A stretch of DNA of 57,500 nucleotides from Glandiceps talaboti (lineage: Eukaryota; Hemichordata; Enteropneusta; Spengelidae), in NCBI RefSeq assembly GCF_964340395.1, contig NC_135571.1, forward strand, positions 11,481,440-11,538,939. Reading direction: 5' to 3'. Positions 24,483-36,600 of the stretch are shown here, one piece after another. Under the pieces are notes generated by a model. That model worked only from the letters and a program-made list of their open reading frames with translations, made no database searches and was not told where the DNA came from. The number at the start of each line of letters is the position of its first letter. The first letter of the stretch is position 1. Position numbers and translations under genes: made by a program.

Positions 24483-24599
24483 CTCTACATTGTTCAAAAT
24501 AATTCAGACAGCAGTCACCACAAAATACGTAACTATGATGACAGCTACAGAAGAAGCCGTAATTGTACCAATTACATTGTCCGTCACAATATCCTTTCC
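24483..24599 (-). CDS. exon coding a somatomedin-B-like module
   Basis: A 117-bp minus-strand exon lies between an acceptor (TTCTAATCAATAG, AG at 24601-24600) and a consensus donor (AGAG/GTAAGG, GT at 24482-24481). Both borders are phase 1, the usual arrangement for shuffled extracellular modules. The product has eight cysteines, ending in a FCGDCCLNYFEQC segment. Spacing is C-x3-C-x8-C-x-C-x6-C-x2-CC-x6-C, close to somatomedin B. The fifth Cys sits three residues later than in the classic domain, where the spacing is x3 then x5. Such modules are secreted or pericellular and mediate protein binding. It is probably the exon after the CUB exon of the same gene. No further downstream exon was recognised. 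Confidence 0.6.
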
Positions 24600-24920
24600 C
24601 TATTGATTAGAACAATCCGTCAATGTTAAAAAAAATCGGCAAACAATAACATTTAGTAAATGTATGCTTTAAATCGAAATTAATTAAAGACTGCAGTTCA
24701 GTTTTTTCTTGCAGTGAAGATTTAGGCAAACCAATACCCAATTTGAATGTAATATATGCATATGTATAGGAAAGAGCCAGGAAAAGGCTAATAGAATTAT
24801 GCATCTGTAAAATATAATAGTATCCTCTAAGAAACATTTAACCCCTTAATGACTTGAACCAGTAAGAGTTATTATGAAATCCGAAGTTAGATTTTTTTTA
24901 AAAAGTGATTTCAAATTTAC

Positions 24921-25178
24921 CTTATGTGTCTTCTACAATAATGTCAAAGCCCTTCTCAGTATCGGAGCCATCTGATACAAAACGCATCCACACAGTAGGT
25001 TGAGTCGATAAGAAATCAACTGGTGCTGTGAAACTGGAATGTGTCCATATAACACTGTTCTTCTGGGTTGGACTGTCTCCGATGGCCAGGGAAGAAGAAT
25101 AAGTCGCGCTCATCCGGCTTGATGTTGCAATGTTGAAATTTGACAATAAGTGACATGTCGACATTGGAAGGTTCCACC
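24921..25178 (-). CDS. exon coding most of a CUB domain, with a terminal in-frame stop
   Basis: A 258-bp minus-strand exon with acceptor TCGCTTCTCTAG (AG at 25180-25179) and donor ATAAG/GTAAAT (GT at 24920-24919). Both borders are phase 1, matching the somatomedin-B-like exon 3' of it. It opens with the W of CUB strand 2 (WNLP), and shows SSLAIGD, then VWMRFVSDGS and GFDIIVED, the hallmark C-terminal CUB strands. The first strand would be on an upstream exon that I did not find. The last complete codon before the donor is TAA (24924-24922). Either the gene ends here, or a once longer CUB/SMB protein gene has been broken, or the base is an assembly error or polymorphism. The product would be extracellular. 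Confidence 0.55.
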
Positions 25179-25261
25179 CTAGAGAAGCGACCTTCAGTAG
25201 CGTGAATTGTCTTATCGTATCGTATCGGAAGAAAACCCGAAGGTCTAGCAGCTAGACTACG

Positions 25262-25437
25262 TCTGGGGAGCTTTCACGAAATACAGTTTGATACATTTTT
25301 TTTATATACTATGGTTGCGCGAAATACATTCTAGGACCGGGCGATGATCTTGGGAGCTTTGGACGAAATACATTTGATACATTTTTACATTTTATAGTTG
25401 CACTAAACACTTTCTAGGATCGAACCGTTTTGATCCT
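25262..25437. repeat. two-unit tandem duplication (about 90 bp)
   Basis: Two diverged units begin GGGAGCTTT, continue with an ACGAAATACA / TTGATACATTTT core and end in TTCTAGGA. They are non-coding. Confidence 0.6.
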
Positions 25438-25439
25438 GC

Positions 25440-26020
25440 AAACAACAGAGGAATTAAATGCTACCACAGTTAACTAACTATACTTGTCAGTGATGCTACC
25501 GACTTTACAAAAAACTCCGTATAGTCTCGGTTACCCCAGCCAGACTCTCGCCGCTGGGGGCTCTGCCTACGAGACTTCCCCAAGCGTTAAGGACCTTAAT
25601 TTTTTAATTGACCTTACTTACCCTTACTTGTCCCTGACCTACCTTTACTTGACATAGCTTGAGCTTGCCCTACCTTTACTTGACATAGCTTGAGCTTGAC
25701 CTAAATTAATTACCTGACATGACAATATAGAGGGTGGGCAAGGGATATTTCCATACTTCGTAATCGGGCCAGTTTATTTTTCGTTATTTGTAAAACATTG
25801 CAGTAAAGTTCATAAAATCGTAATCCAGTAGTCGGCGTACTGCGTAATCAAATGATTATTTTACCTGTACTCAATAAAAAGTACCACTTTTTTCGTACAC
25901 GTAAAAGAAAAAAATACATACAATTGTACTGGAACTATACAACTTTAAAATGATTCAATTAAGCAACACTAAACGCGGTCCGTCACATGTTAGTATACCC
26001 AGGGCTTTGCAAAAATAGTC
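25440..26020. other. probable intron or intergenic, short duplication
   Basis: Holds a duplicated CTTTACTTGACATAGCTTGA segment (25671-25695 and just upstream). If the CUB locus is a gene, this could be its intron. No N-terminal CUB exon was recognised. Confidence 0.4.
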
Positions 26021-26021
26021 T

Positions 26022-26139
26022 TTTTTCTTCTTGTTTTTGTTTTTGTTTTGTTTTTGTTTTTTGTTTGGTTGTTTTTGTTGTTGTTTTTTTGTTGGTTTTT
26101 GTTTGTTTTTTTTTTGTTTTTTTTTTTGGGGGGGGGGGT
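26022..26139. repeat. T/G-rich (GTTTTT)n tract ending in a G run
   Basis: Low-complexity T-rich array followed by about ten G. It produces Phe/Val-rich and Lys/Asn-rich false frames. Confidence 0.9.
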
Positions 26140-26144
26140 TCCAA

Positions 26145-27470
26145 GCCCACGAAGGTCAAAGTTTGTCGATGGAAAGGAAAGAATAAACATTCCTATTGAA
26201 CTGGGGAATTTAGAGGTATTAATATCAAGCAAGCAATGTTATGTGATTCGCTAAGTTTAATACCACAAAATAGGATGGGTGGATGTATGGTGAACGCGGG
26301 AGTTCACTAGTTGCTTCGAAGATCCTAGACTGTAATTTTCTACTTAAATTTCTGTAATTGTACGTGTATTTATGTTGTACAGCTTGATACAATTTTGTTT
26401 AACGCTTAGCTGTGTATCACCGTTTCAAAACCGACCCCGCGGGTTCCCTGTTCCGAATATATGCGTGTACTGTTCATTGTTTCGATACTGAGTGGTATGG
26501 TATACAAACTTATACATTGTACATGTACTATTGTATGTTATTCATTCACATATTTCTCTATATTTCATTGATAAAGCAATTATTTTGATCAGAAGTGCAT
26601 ATTTTTAATCAGATGATACATCAATGTAGCACCAGAGCGCATACTTTTGCTCCCACAATTTCAAAGGGTTTCACCGCTGGAGGGGGACACCCACTCGATC
26701 GCTCCATTTTCTCGTTGTTGCAGTTCCCGCTTACTTGTATCGTTTTCCCACCTGCTTTTAGAATTGTCTATATCTCTAATAACATATTCAAGAGACAGTC
26801 TTTCAAAACAGTTTGTCAAAAATGTAAGGAGACACTGACTGCTCATCTCACCATCAATATTTTGTTTCATGAGTTTTACAAGGAGTGGTAGATGCATTAG
26901 AATGCCCTTCTAACAATTTTTCAGTTATTATATATTGTGAAACGTAAACGCCAGTTTATTTTCTACATAAATCGTAAATTGTGTTTTTTCATAGTAATGT
27001 AAAAAATGAAATTTGATTTTCGTAATTTTTTTTTCTATAAATCGTACTGGGGACACCCTTGCCTACCCTCAATCTACAACACTGTAGTTCAAACTCATGG
27101 AATTGTACAAAGAACAAATCCGTTACCTTTCTCGTCCACATTTTGTTTCGATTTTTAATTACACGAATCAACATTAAAATATACCATTTTTCTATAATCG
27201 AATCGGTGGCTGTAAAATCAAGCAATCAATATTACCTATATTTGCACATTAACATATTCATTGCGTACCAATGAATATTACGCCACAGAGTAAACAGAAG
27301 GGGTAGCTATTGTATCTAATCCTTTTGCGTCCACCAATCTCGAAAATGATGTATACCTGTATTTTAAATATCTATTTACAGTCAAATATTTGTTAAAATC
27401 CCAATTTTTCATGTCTTATTGAACATTCCACATTTACATAAACATGTTGACGGAAAGGGTAAGGGATTTG
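26145..27470. other. intergenic, nothing recognised
   Basis: AT-rich sequence without recognisable coding or structured repeats. Confidence 0.5.
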
Positions 27471-27473
<3 letters not shown>

Positions 27474-27509
<36 letters not shown>

Positions 27510-27562
27510 AGACATACACACACAGATACACACATCACACAGACAGACAGACACACACACAA
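27474..27562. repeat. (CA)n microsatellite
   Basis: A CA array with GACA and CATA interruptions. Confidence 0.9.
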
Positions 27563-27564
27563 AC

Positions 27565-27955
27565 TTGACAATCTATAACATTGACATATTGCAGTCTAAC
27601 TCGGAGTATTCTCGGCTTCACATATAGACAATGCCAATTTACAAGTACTATTCAATATAATATGATGCATATAAACTTGTTTTACTTACGGTTGCAGAAC
27701 TATTCAATGACGACGATAAACCGGATCATGCAACAAAAATGTTCAAGTCCGAGTATTTTCAGTCAAAGTTCAAAGTTGATATTGTCCGAGAGTGCACACA
27801 ATTCACTCTACTAGTTCGAACCTATTAGCAAGTCTAGATCTGCATCAAGAACATTTAAAATGACAGTGACTTTAGAACCCTAATCATGCTGACTAGTGAT
27901 AGAAACACATTGAAAACATGTTACTTTTAACTTCAATTCCAGTCCGATAAAATGT
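27565..27955. other. intergenic, nothing recognised
   Basis: No coding or structured feature was recognised before the duplication block. Confidence 0.5.
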
Positions 27956-27959
27956 CCGA

Positions 27960-29380
27960 TAAAATCTTCAAGAGCACCCAGACTTGGGTCACCACAAAAC
28001 CACCCGTTACAGTGCACTATGAATATAGCTGTAAATATTACCACGAGGACATGCCCAAATCTAAATTTGCATTTACATGAACAACTCAGCCACCTGGTAG
28101 TACTATAACATGCTACCACCTAATTTACATACAAATTAAACCCTCACTAATTTACATACAGCGTACAAACGTTTTGTATTTGGGTCAATCCCAGGTCAAT
28201 GTCCAGGTTAACATACTTTCACCAAACAAGTCACAACTACGTGATACTGGGCTTTACAGTAATTATAATAAACAGATTATATGAGATCACATTCAAAATC
28301 TAAAAAAAAATATTTGATATATTGATGACAGTGTACTTTTTATATTCATGAAGGTTATAGAATCGACAAGATCAGTCGATTTCAGTCGGGTCCATTCCTC
28401 AGTTTTCCTTACGAGGAATTGAACACCTCTAAGCAGTTCCACCCTTTGTCTTGTTAACTATCATATCATTCTGCATTGTTCTGTTTTGCTGTTTGGAGTC
28501 CTATGATGTATGATCAATATTACAGTAGACACATGGTAGACCAAACATGTAATACTTATTTAATCTAACAACTGTTATATTGTCATTGTTTTCAGGACAT
28601 TTTAGATGAGCAATGGTGTTTACTAGCTTACTCAACGGAACCCTCGGTCATCACTATAGGGGCAGATAATCCAGATGCATCGTACAGTGACGTACGTTGT
28701 TTCCACAAACTGTATTTTGATATCCATTATGCCATTCTGTTCGTTACATTATTTACCAAGTGAAGCACCCAGACTTGGGCCACCTGTTACAGTGCACTGT
28801 AGTGAACACATATTGCCTGGCCTATATTCGGGCTATAGCACCTGTTTATTACATCCGAGGGACTGTGAGTTACCAGAATCACATGCTATTTCGGCCGAGG
28901 GAAAAAGCATGTGATTCTGGTAACTCACAGTCACGAGGGGGTAATGAACGGGTGCTATAGCCCCAATATAGGCCAGGCAATATGTGTTTTATAATATACC
29001 TCATGCTGTGAACTCGCGGTGGCAGACGACATCGTCAGAAGCTGCCATTTTGACCTGCTGTGAACTCGCGGTGGTCACGTGACTATGTAATAGTTGATAG
29101 AACTATTCCCCTAGGGATATAGTCATTCTATTTTCCTATCACGTGACTGATTCTAGCGAATCATGGCACAGCATTATCACTAGGTATATTATAACTGTAA
29201 ATATTACCACGAAGACATGCCCAAATCCTAATTTGCATTTAACGCAAACACCGTAGTACTATAACATGCTAATTAACTACTAGCTAATTTACATACAAAT
29301 TAAACCCTCACTGATTTACATACAACGTACACATTTGATATTCATTATGTTCGTTACTTTATTTAAGTGAAGCAGTTTAA
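27960..29380. repeat. nested duplication block around a palindrome
   Basis: Sequence from about 28030-28180 (TGTAAATATTACCACGA through the TTTACATACA segments) recurs diverged at 29190-29335. GCACCCAGACTTGGG and the following GTTACAGTGCACT recur at about 27975-28017 and 28766-28800. TTTGATAT/CATTATG/GTTCGTTAC recurs at about 28717-28750 and 29335-29360. TGTGAACTCGCGGTGG occurs twice near 29008 and 29058. Insertion of mobile elements into an earlier duplicate would explain the pattern. Short frames here are repeat-derived. Confidence 0.65.
28806..28987. mobile_element. long palindrome (two 82-bp arms)
   Basis: The left arm (28806-28887) and the right arm (28906-28987) are near-perfect inverted repeats around an 18-bp loop. 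The outer ends are ACACATATTGCCTGG and CCAGGCAATATGTGT. It is non-coding and probably a foldback or MITE element. A related GGCAATAAATGTTTTATAA stretch lies at about 43131. Confidence 0.7.
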
Positions 29381-29384
29381 AGAA

Positions 29385-32300
29385 ATGGTTTCGTGTTGGT
29401 AACTTGGTAATGCCATCGTCAATTATCGTTATTATTCGGATAAACCGGTTATTAAGTGGATATTCTGCCGATTAGTTTTTGAAAAGGTGTTTATAATTTC
29501 TCTACTAAATTTTCAGAGAATTTGTGATATTACTGTTACTGTTTTAACAGTACATGTTTTGTTGTTGTTAGCGTTATTATTTTTTGTTTATTGCACTATA
29601 TCCACTGAAGGTATAGTTGAGTAATAAAGTTACTAACGTTACTAAAATTACCAAATAACGCGAGATTTCTCGGTCACATGAGATTTCAGTATAAACTGGC
29701 AAACCAATATAGAACATTATAGAAGGTTAAGAAATAAAGAAATCCAGACTTCTACCCTTGCGTTTCTTATTTTAGGAGAACTTGAGTTAACATAAAGTTG
29801 CCCAACCTATCATTACCTGAAGTGGTAAGCTTAAAATACGTAAGCAACGTAACAAAGAACTTCAAGACATCATCAACAAATCAAGAACTTAGATTCGAGA
29901 CAGCAAATCAAGCAGACGACAAACTGGACACATACTCTACACTGTTACAGGCATCCTTTCTGTTGTGGTGGATTTCGAAATGATAAAAACCTTGGCGAAT
30001 TATTACCGCAGATAGAATTTAGATATAACTACGAACAATTAGACATTGACCGACATTTTGAAAGCAACCTACATTCTTTTGATGCCGTATTTTCTACAGG
30101 GAGAAATTATGAGAAGAATTGATCAAGCGCTCATTGAGGACATTTATAGAACTGGTTGATTTGTGCATCCTGTGTAGGTCATTTTCAATTACTAATGGGT
30201 TCACTAGTAAAACGGAAAGACCATCTCTTAAAAGACAACCTTCACATCAAAAGACCTTCACCTAAATTGCTCGTATCGTAAATTTCAAAGACAGGACACG
30301 TGTGTATAGACCATGATATGTACACTAACTCTGATGCACATGCGCACAGAGTGTATTTTTGATGGACGTTCTAAATCTTGTTGAAATGTTCTGAAATGCA
30401 AGATTGACGGTCGATTGGCGGGCACTCAAGAATCCATATGTTGTTTCTGTTCTGAAGTATTGACAAATGTTGATATTGTGGCATGAATATGGGCAATAAG
30501 AATATACGAGTGCGATGACACGGGCTTGAACGGCAATGAACAATAATGTAATGGATACGAGTAGTCGGACATAGTCCAGCTTATCGTGTTAGTTGCCGCA
30601 AGCTAGCTTTGTACTTCGTAAAATATTCACCGAGAGAGAGAATACTGACTGTATTCCGTGCATGCGCAGTCGAGGAGCTTACTGTTCATTTACCATCATG
30701 TGACCTGTATGACACTAAATAACCTATATCTGACTCGTTACTCGAAAGGTCGTCAAACTGCCTAAGGATTTTACATAAACTGAGTTTTCTAGCTTTAGAC
30801 ATATCACGAACCATGTTATGAATTTACAATATGATACGTCCTGATATATATAAGGCTCTACAATTGCTATAACAAAAAGGGTACATTTTGTTCTTTTAAG
30901 TTTTCAAAATAGGTAGCCTTAAATAATGCACACATTAATTTTTATGTTAGTAAAATGGACAAGCGACAAATCCGGGTTACAGTGTGTAGTATACCGACAT
31001 ATATAAATGCCCCATAAAACATTTTCAACTGTAGTTCAGCAGTACCTATCTATAAGATGCCACGGTTACAGTGTGATATCATACACGTTAGCTAAGTAGT
31101 CGAAAGTATAGTGCATCGGGTTACCATGGAAGCACTTTCTAAGGCCCGCTATTTTAACTTCGTTTTGACACTGTTGATGTGGACGAATATTTGTAAAGGC
31201 TGTGGTAGTATTGACACGGATTTTAAAGACATGACGTTTCAGAGTATATGTTGTTATCTTGCCGTCACAATAATGGCATCTACAAGAGTTGTTAAACATG
31301 TATTCGTGGCACTGTATGTGTAGCTGTTGGCTAGGGGGTTATGTAAGGGTCAGGCCAGCCATTTTATTTCAACTGGTTATGCATAATTCAAAGTGGGCAA
31401 TCCACTCCCTAACTGACATATCATTATGCAACAACAAAACTATGCAGACATTTTTAAGTGGTCAAGGGTTACCGGTAAAATAGAACTAAGGGCATTATTC
31501 TGAAGATGTGTCCTACTTTTGAACTATTTCTATGACCTTTGAATACACTTTACAAGCGCTTCTAGTTATCCATTTTATGAATATTGACATCTACCTGGAA
31601 TGACATCGCCCCTATCATAATTCGGTATATAGAGGCAAGTTACGAAGATAAACAAAGATAATGAGTCCCCGCAGTCACACTCACTACCGTTGCATATCTA
31701 TGTGAAGTGCTTAAAGTCATAGGGGCAAGTTTTGAATTTTTTAGTAACTATTGTAGATGTAGCTAGAATGGTAGTGATTTAGGTGTTTATTTACTATTGC
31801 TTATACACTTTGCTTTAGCTATATGGGGGGGGGGGGTGGAAACACACTCACTGAATTGGTTCATGTTGGTGTCCTACCCTTGTGCTAGATCCCAGACCCC
31901 ATTTTTGACCAGTTTGAGTAAAAATGTATATAAGGGGGTCTGACATATAACCCCCTCCCTATTTCAGACCAAGTCGCAATTTTTTAATAGAGGGGTTGAT
32001 GCCATTTACAACCATGGTTGCTAGGGACGACCCCCACTGTAGATTATCCTCCCAAAAAGTGCACCATATCCCCTCTCCTCCCCGCCCCTTCCACTCACGA
32101 TTTTAGGACACTCACAGTCACAGCAACTACTATTGAGGCATTCTTAACTTCTAACGTTTGCATAACTCTCGATCAGATACACCAAAAATGCTTAGATTTA
32201 CATCGATAAATTTCCTCGGTATATTGACACTGTTAACACAGTCTCAATTGAGTATTTGTGTTGGTGTACTTGATGCACTTCAGCAGCTTTCGTTTTGTCA

Positions 32301-32855
32301 CAACCAAGCGTTTGAGTCGTCATTCAAGTGAGATGAATGACTCCTTATTGTCTGTAGGCAAAGCACAATTTGTGTTTGGTAAAGCAGGGGGTCAAAGTTC
32401 AAATTCTTCAATACAAGCTCTTTCCAGCAAAGAGAAACTAAAGACATTTTTTTTCTTTCGTAACTTCTATAACTTGAATGATAAATTGGGCCTCAATGTA
32501 ATCAGCTATCAATTATTTTGTCAAACTTTCAGTGTAAAAATGTACTTCAAATTGCATTGTTTCATGCTATTTATTCGGTTGTTGTAGGCTGTGAATACCC
32601 TCTGTACACGATACACAAAGTACATGATATCTATAACATACATGTACAACTTCTTTTTTTAAATAGAAATTTCACAGAGCAAAATGTTTATTTGTTGCCG
32701 TTTATGTTTACCGATGCGCCAGCACTTATAGTATGCAAACGCAGTTTTTAAAATAAAATGTAAAAGTTGTACCAAGATTATTTAAACAATTTTTGCACAT
32801 CAAGCTAGGTGAGGTTATTACACCACCGTGAATTTCTCTCGGGCATGTCGTGATT
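29385..32855. other. intergenic, nothing coding recognised
   Basis: There is a G run at 31826-31837 and several short frames without features. No spliced gene was recognised on either strand. Confidence 0.45.
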
Positions 32856-32862
32856 ACAATGA

Positions 32863-33480
32863 TGACGTCAGTGTGATGACGTCATTCATCTCCAATTACA
32901 AAATTCCGTTTCGATTACACATTGAACTAAAATTCAACCCTTCTTCAAAATCTGAAGTAGACACGTGTAATTTAAACAAAGACCCAGAAAGAACTTTACA
33001 ATTACGTTTAAGAAGACAATTATAAGAGTTCCGGTAGCAAAGCTCGAGACGTGACTCGTATGGCGGATGTTTTCAGTGCCAGACGTTCAATCATCATGTA
33101 GTAACGTGTACGTTAATATTGCAGGGTATGTCTACATTCACGTTCCCGTCTTACTTATTATAAATCGTGTGAAATACAAAACACTGGATACGGGTCACGT
33201 TTTACATTCTTATGGTTTGATTATGTTCAGTGAACTTTGTCACGGAACTGTGTACGGATTCAGCTGCATTTTCCAACAGTCTAGTTGCAACTCTCAAAAC
33301 AAAACCCAATCGTGAGGTCATGACCTATCATAGTAACCTTAAATGACGTCAGTAAATAGGTCAGCAACCATGGTAACGACACAGAAATAACTCGCCTCTC
33401 AGCAACTACATAGGTCAAAGTCCAGACTCAGATAAGTGTCGCAGCAGCAGCTACAACGAACAGGAACTGAAAATGGCGGT
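32863..33480 (+). promoter_or_regulatory. probable promoter/upstream region of the 33637 gene
   Basis: Two full CRE palindromes TGACGTCA lie 14 bp apart (32863-32870, 32877-32884), with a third at 33344-33351. An RFX-type X-box GCAACCATGGTAAC follows at 33364-33377, and an AAATGGCGG YY1-type motif at 33471-33479. YY1 motifs of this form often sit at transcription starts. The order and closeness to the coding start at 33637 suggest this is the promoter. A short upstream frame begins at that ATG (33473) and stops after five codons. Confidence 0.4.
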
Positions 33481-33636
33481 CAAATATTAGATTTGCGCAA
33501 CGGAAAGTAACCGAACCAAGCTAACGACAAACATTTGGAATATTGTGGCTTATTTGTTGGAATTTGTGTGGTATGCTGTATTACTTTTTGTTTCATTCAA
33601 AGTAGATCTCACACAGGAGTCGTTCAAACAATCACA

Positions 33637-36600
33637 ATGAACGGTGACGGACAAATGTTTGTTATCGATTCTGTGTATACGCTATCAGAAACAGAGGCAA
33701 AGGTGTTATTCCCAGACGAAAAATTTGAAACGAAACAGCTGAAAACTCCAACTGGAAAATCACCAAATTTGCCAAATGAAGGAAATGTAACACCACATCA
33801 AAATGGTGGTGAGTATTGGTCAAATTCTCAATCTAGTGATTTCACCTTGAACACACAAAGACCGCCGGACACAAGTCACGACGGCAAACATACACTTAAT
33901 GACAGACACAGGCTTCCGACTCCGGTCACTATACAAAACACCGTTACGACCTTGACGAACACAAGCACGCAAGTTGTTGTTCCCCAGATAGAAGAATTCA
34001 AAACGGATACAAATTTCAACGAATCGTCATCACAAATGCCGCTGTCAGAGACACCAACGATGAAATCGGCGAGTCCAACATCAACTTCGACCCCGTTTTC
34101 AAAGAAACATATGATATTGAGCCGACATTACAAAGGGTCGAGTGTACCGTGGTCAACCCCGACCTCACCTAATATTAGTGCTGGGTCGGCTTCTCCTTTG
34201 ATTGTGCAGCCATCGTCAACTACCATAGTTGCTGATACGTCTACTTGTGAACAAAGTGAAAATAACTGGAGGGGATCAATAACCCAGACGTCTACTTCAA
34301 ATGATCAACCAGTCGTGGACGCCATTCTTCATTCGAGACATGTACTGGCTAATTTAAATGAAAGTACAGTAAAGAGCGGGATTATGGACTGCAAAATAAC
34401 AGACCCTGTCGGCAAAACAGAAATCGGTATTCAATCTGCTGCTGCAAAGCTGCGCGAAATGGCGGAAAAAAGAGCCAGTGAGTTGTCCTGTGAAAACTTA
34501 CATTCTGTAACGAATCCACGTTTCTCACCTTTTACGACTTGGGGTACAGGACTAAGCGATATAGCTAGAACCGGTAGCAGTTCCTCTATCGAGAATCTAC
34601 CTTCCTTGCTACCAAGCCCGAGATGTGAAAACCATACACCATTCCGAAATGTATGGGATTCACAAAACAACATCATGGCAGCTGGGTTTGACCGAAACAA
34701 GATTGAAATGATACCAAAAGCTTTCCCTGGACCGATAGACGACTACTCTGTCACAAAAAACATTATACACTCGCAGCATCGCAGACTATGGATGGACTCT
34801 ACAACGAATCAAAAGACAGAGAATTTGGAAACAGGACATTTTACAAACAAGCCCATTGTTTCAATGATTAAGCAAACATGCGACAGATATTCTCCGAAAT
34901 TAGCCGACGAATTACAACAATTTTCGTTAACAACAAGCAGCCCTGACATCGGGTATCAAAACCGAATAGTGCCGTTAAAGACCCCTCGACAACATGAAGC
35001 TGAGGCCACACAGGCAGCAGAAAAACGCCAAAAAGATGGCCAAATGTTAGAACAGGACGAAAATCATATCACACATAAAGACGATGGATTTCAAATTCAT
35101 CGTGATGCTATAGAAAAACACACTGACAATAACATGAAAGCTGACAGCAATAATGGAAACAACATGACACGAAGGGTGGTACGTAAACGCACTCGTCGAC
35201 GGCGCCGAAAATGGTGTCGGAAAAAACAACACCATAAATATACCAATCCGAAGGCACGCCGACAACAAGAATCACCAGATTCAACACAGCCAACTGCAGC
35301 GCTTTCTCTTTCACAAAACAATGAAGTAGTGCAGTTACAACTATCTGCATTGCTTAAGACGAATGGTAACCAAGAAAAACACCAACAACTAACCCCGTCT
35401 ACACGTGAGCAACAACAACATTTTCAGACACAGAAGAAGCTCCAAAATCATCAGCAGCAGATCGAACACCAAGAACGATTACCTTGGGCTACATTCCAGC
35501 AACAGCGCCATATGCCGAAACAGAAACAAGTACAACAATCTCACCTCCAGGAGATTGCTACACTTCAGCAACAGCAACATATACAGCAATACCCAAACTT
35601 TCAACAGAGGAGTGAACACCAACAACACCAGTTAGTACCCGTATCTACACCACAACAGCAACAGAGACAGCAACAACCACAGAATCAATATACAGGGGGT
35701 GTAAGCCGACAAAGCCAATTGCCAGCCCTTCTGCTATCATCACCAATTCTGCCGCCTGCTCACACTCCACGACCACTACAGCAACAAACGGAAGAAAAAG
35801 ACCAACAGAATCCACTATTTTCAACAGTATTGCCTACAACAATCGGCGAGATAGTTGATTCAATGACGAACCAATACATGTTACCTGACAAAGCTACGGC
35901 TAAAGATGACGTAACAGGGCAACCTCCTTTGAAAGAACGTGTAACCTCTTCCAAAAATACTGCCGTGGTTAAAAAGACGCTGCAACGCCCCATCGATACA
36001 TCGGTAACATCAAAACCCAAAAATAGAGAAGACATGACGCTTATTGAACTGTTAAGATTACCTACCCGAGAGATGAATTTCGAGATTCCCAGACAAACGA
36101 ATCCAGTAACAGAGTTGAATCAGCAGACGTCAAATTTAACACATTCATCAATTTTGAAGCAACCAGCTCAGAGTCACTCAACGGGTACAATCCGTCCAGC
36201 ACACGGAATAGAACCTACACTAACCCATCCAATATGTAGAACACGTTCAACACATGGAATCCAACCCACACAAGCCCATCAAACGAGTACAGCTGACCCA
36301 ACACCCCGAATTGAACGCACACAAACCCAGTCAGTGAGTACAGCTGATGTAACACATATGATTCAAACAATTTCAACGACTACAGCCAACCCAAGTTCAG
36401 GGATTCAACCCCTTTCAACTCATTCAGCCAAAACAACCAACCCATCAAATGGTATCAAATCCGCTTCCAGCCAGCCACCATCTAAAAATGGTCGCAAACG
36501 CAGTATTCAACCCGACCTAGTTCCAAAGAAGAGGGATTCCTCAAGCTTATCAACAAACGGTAGTGATGACGATGATGATGATGATGATGCTGTTTATGAT

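Noticed and set aside
27880-28119. Minus-strand Cys-containing 79-codon frame as another secreted module
   Set aside because: The region is repeated, diverged and frame-broken, at 28.7-29.3 kb, so the frame is repeat-derived.
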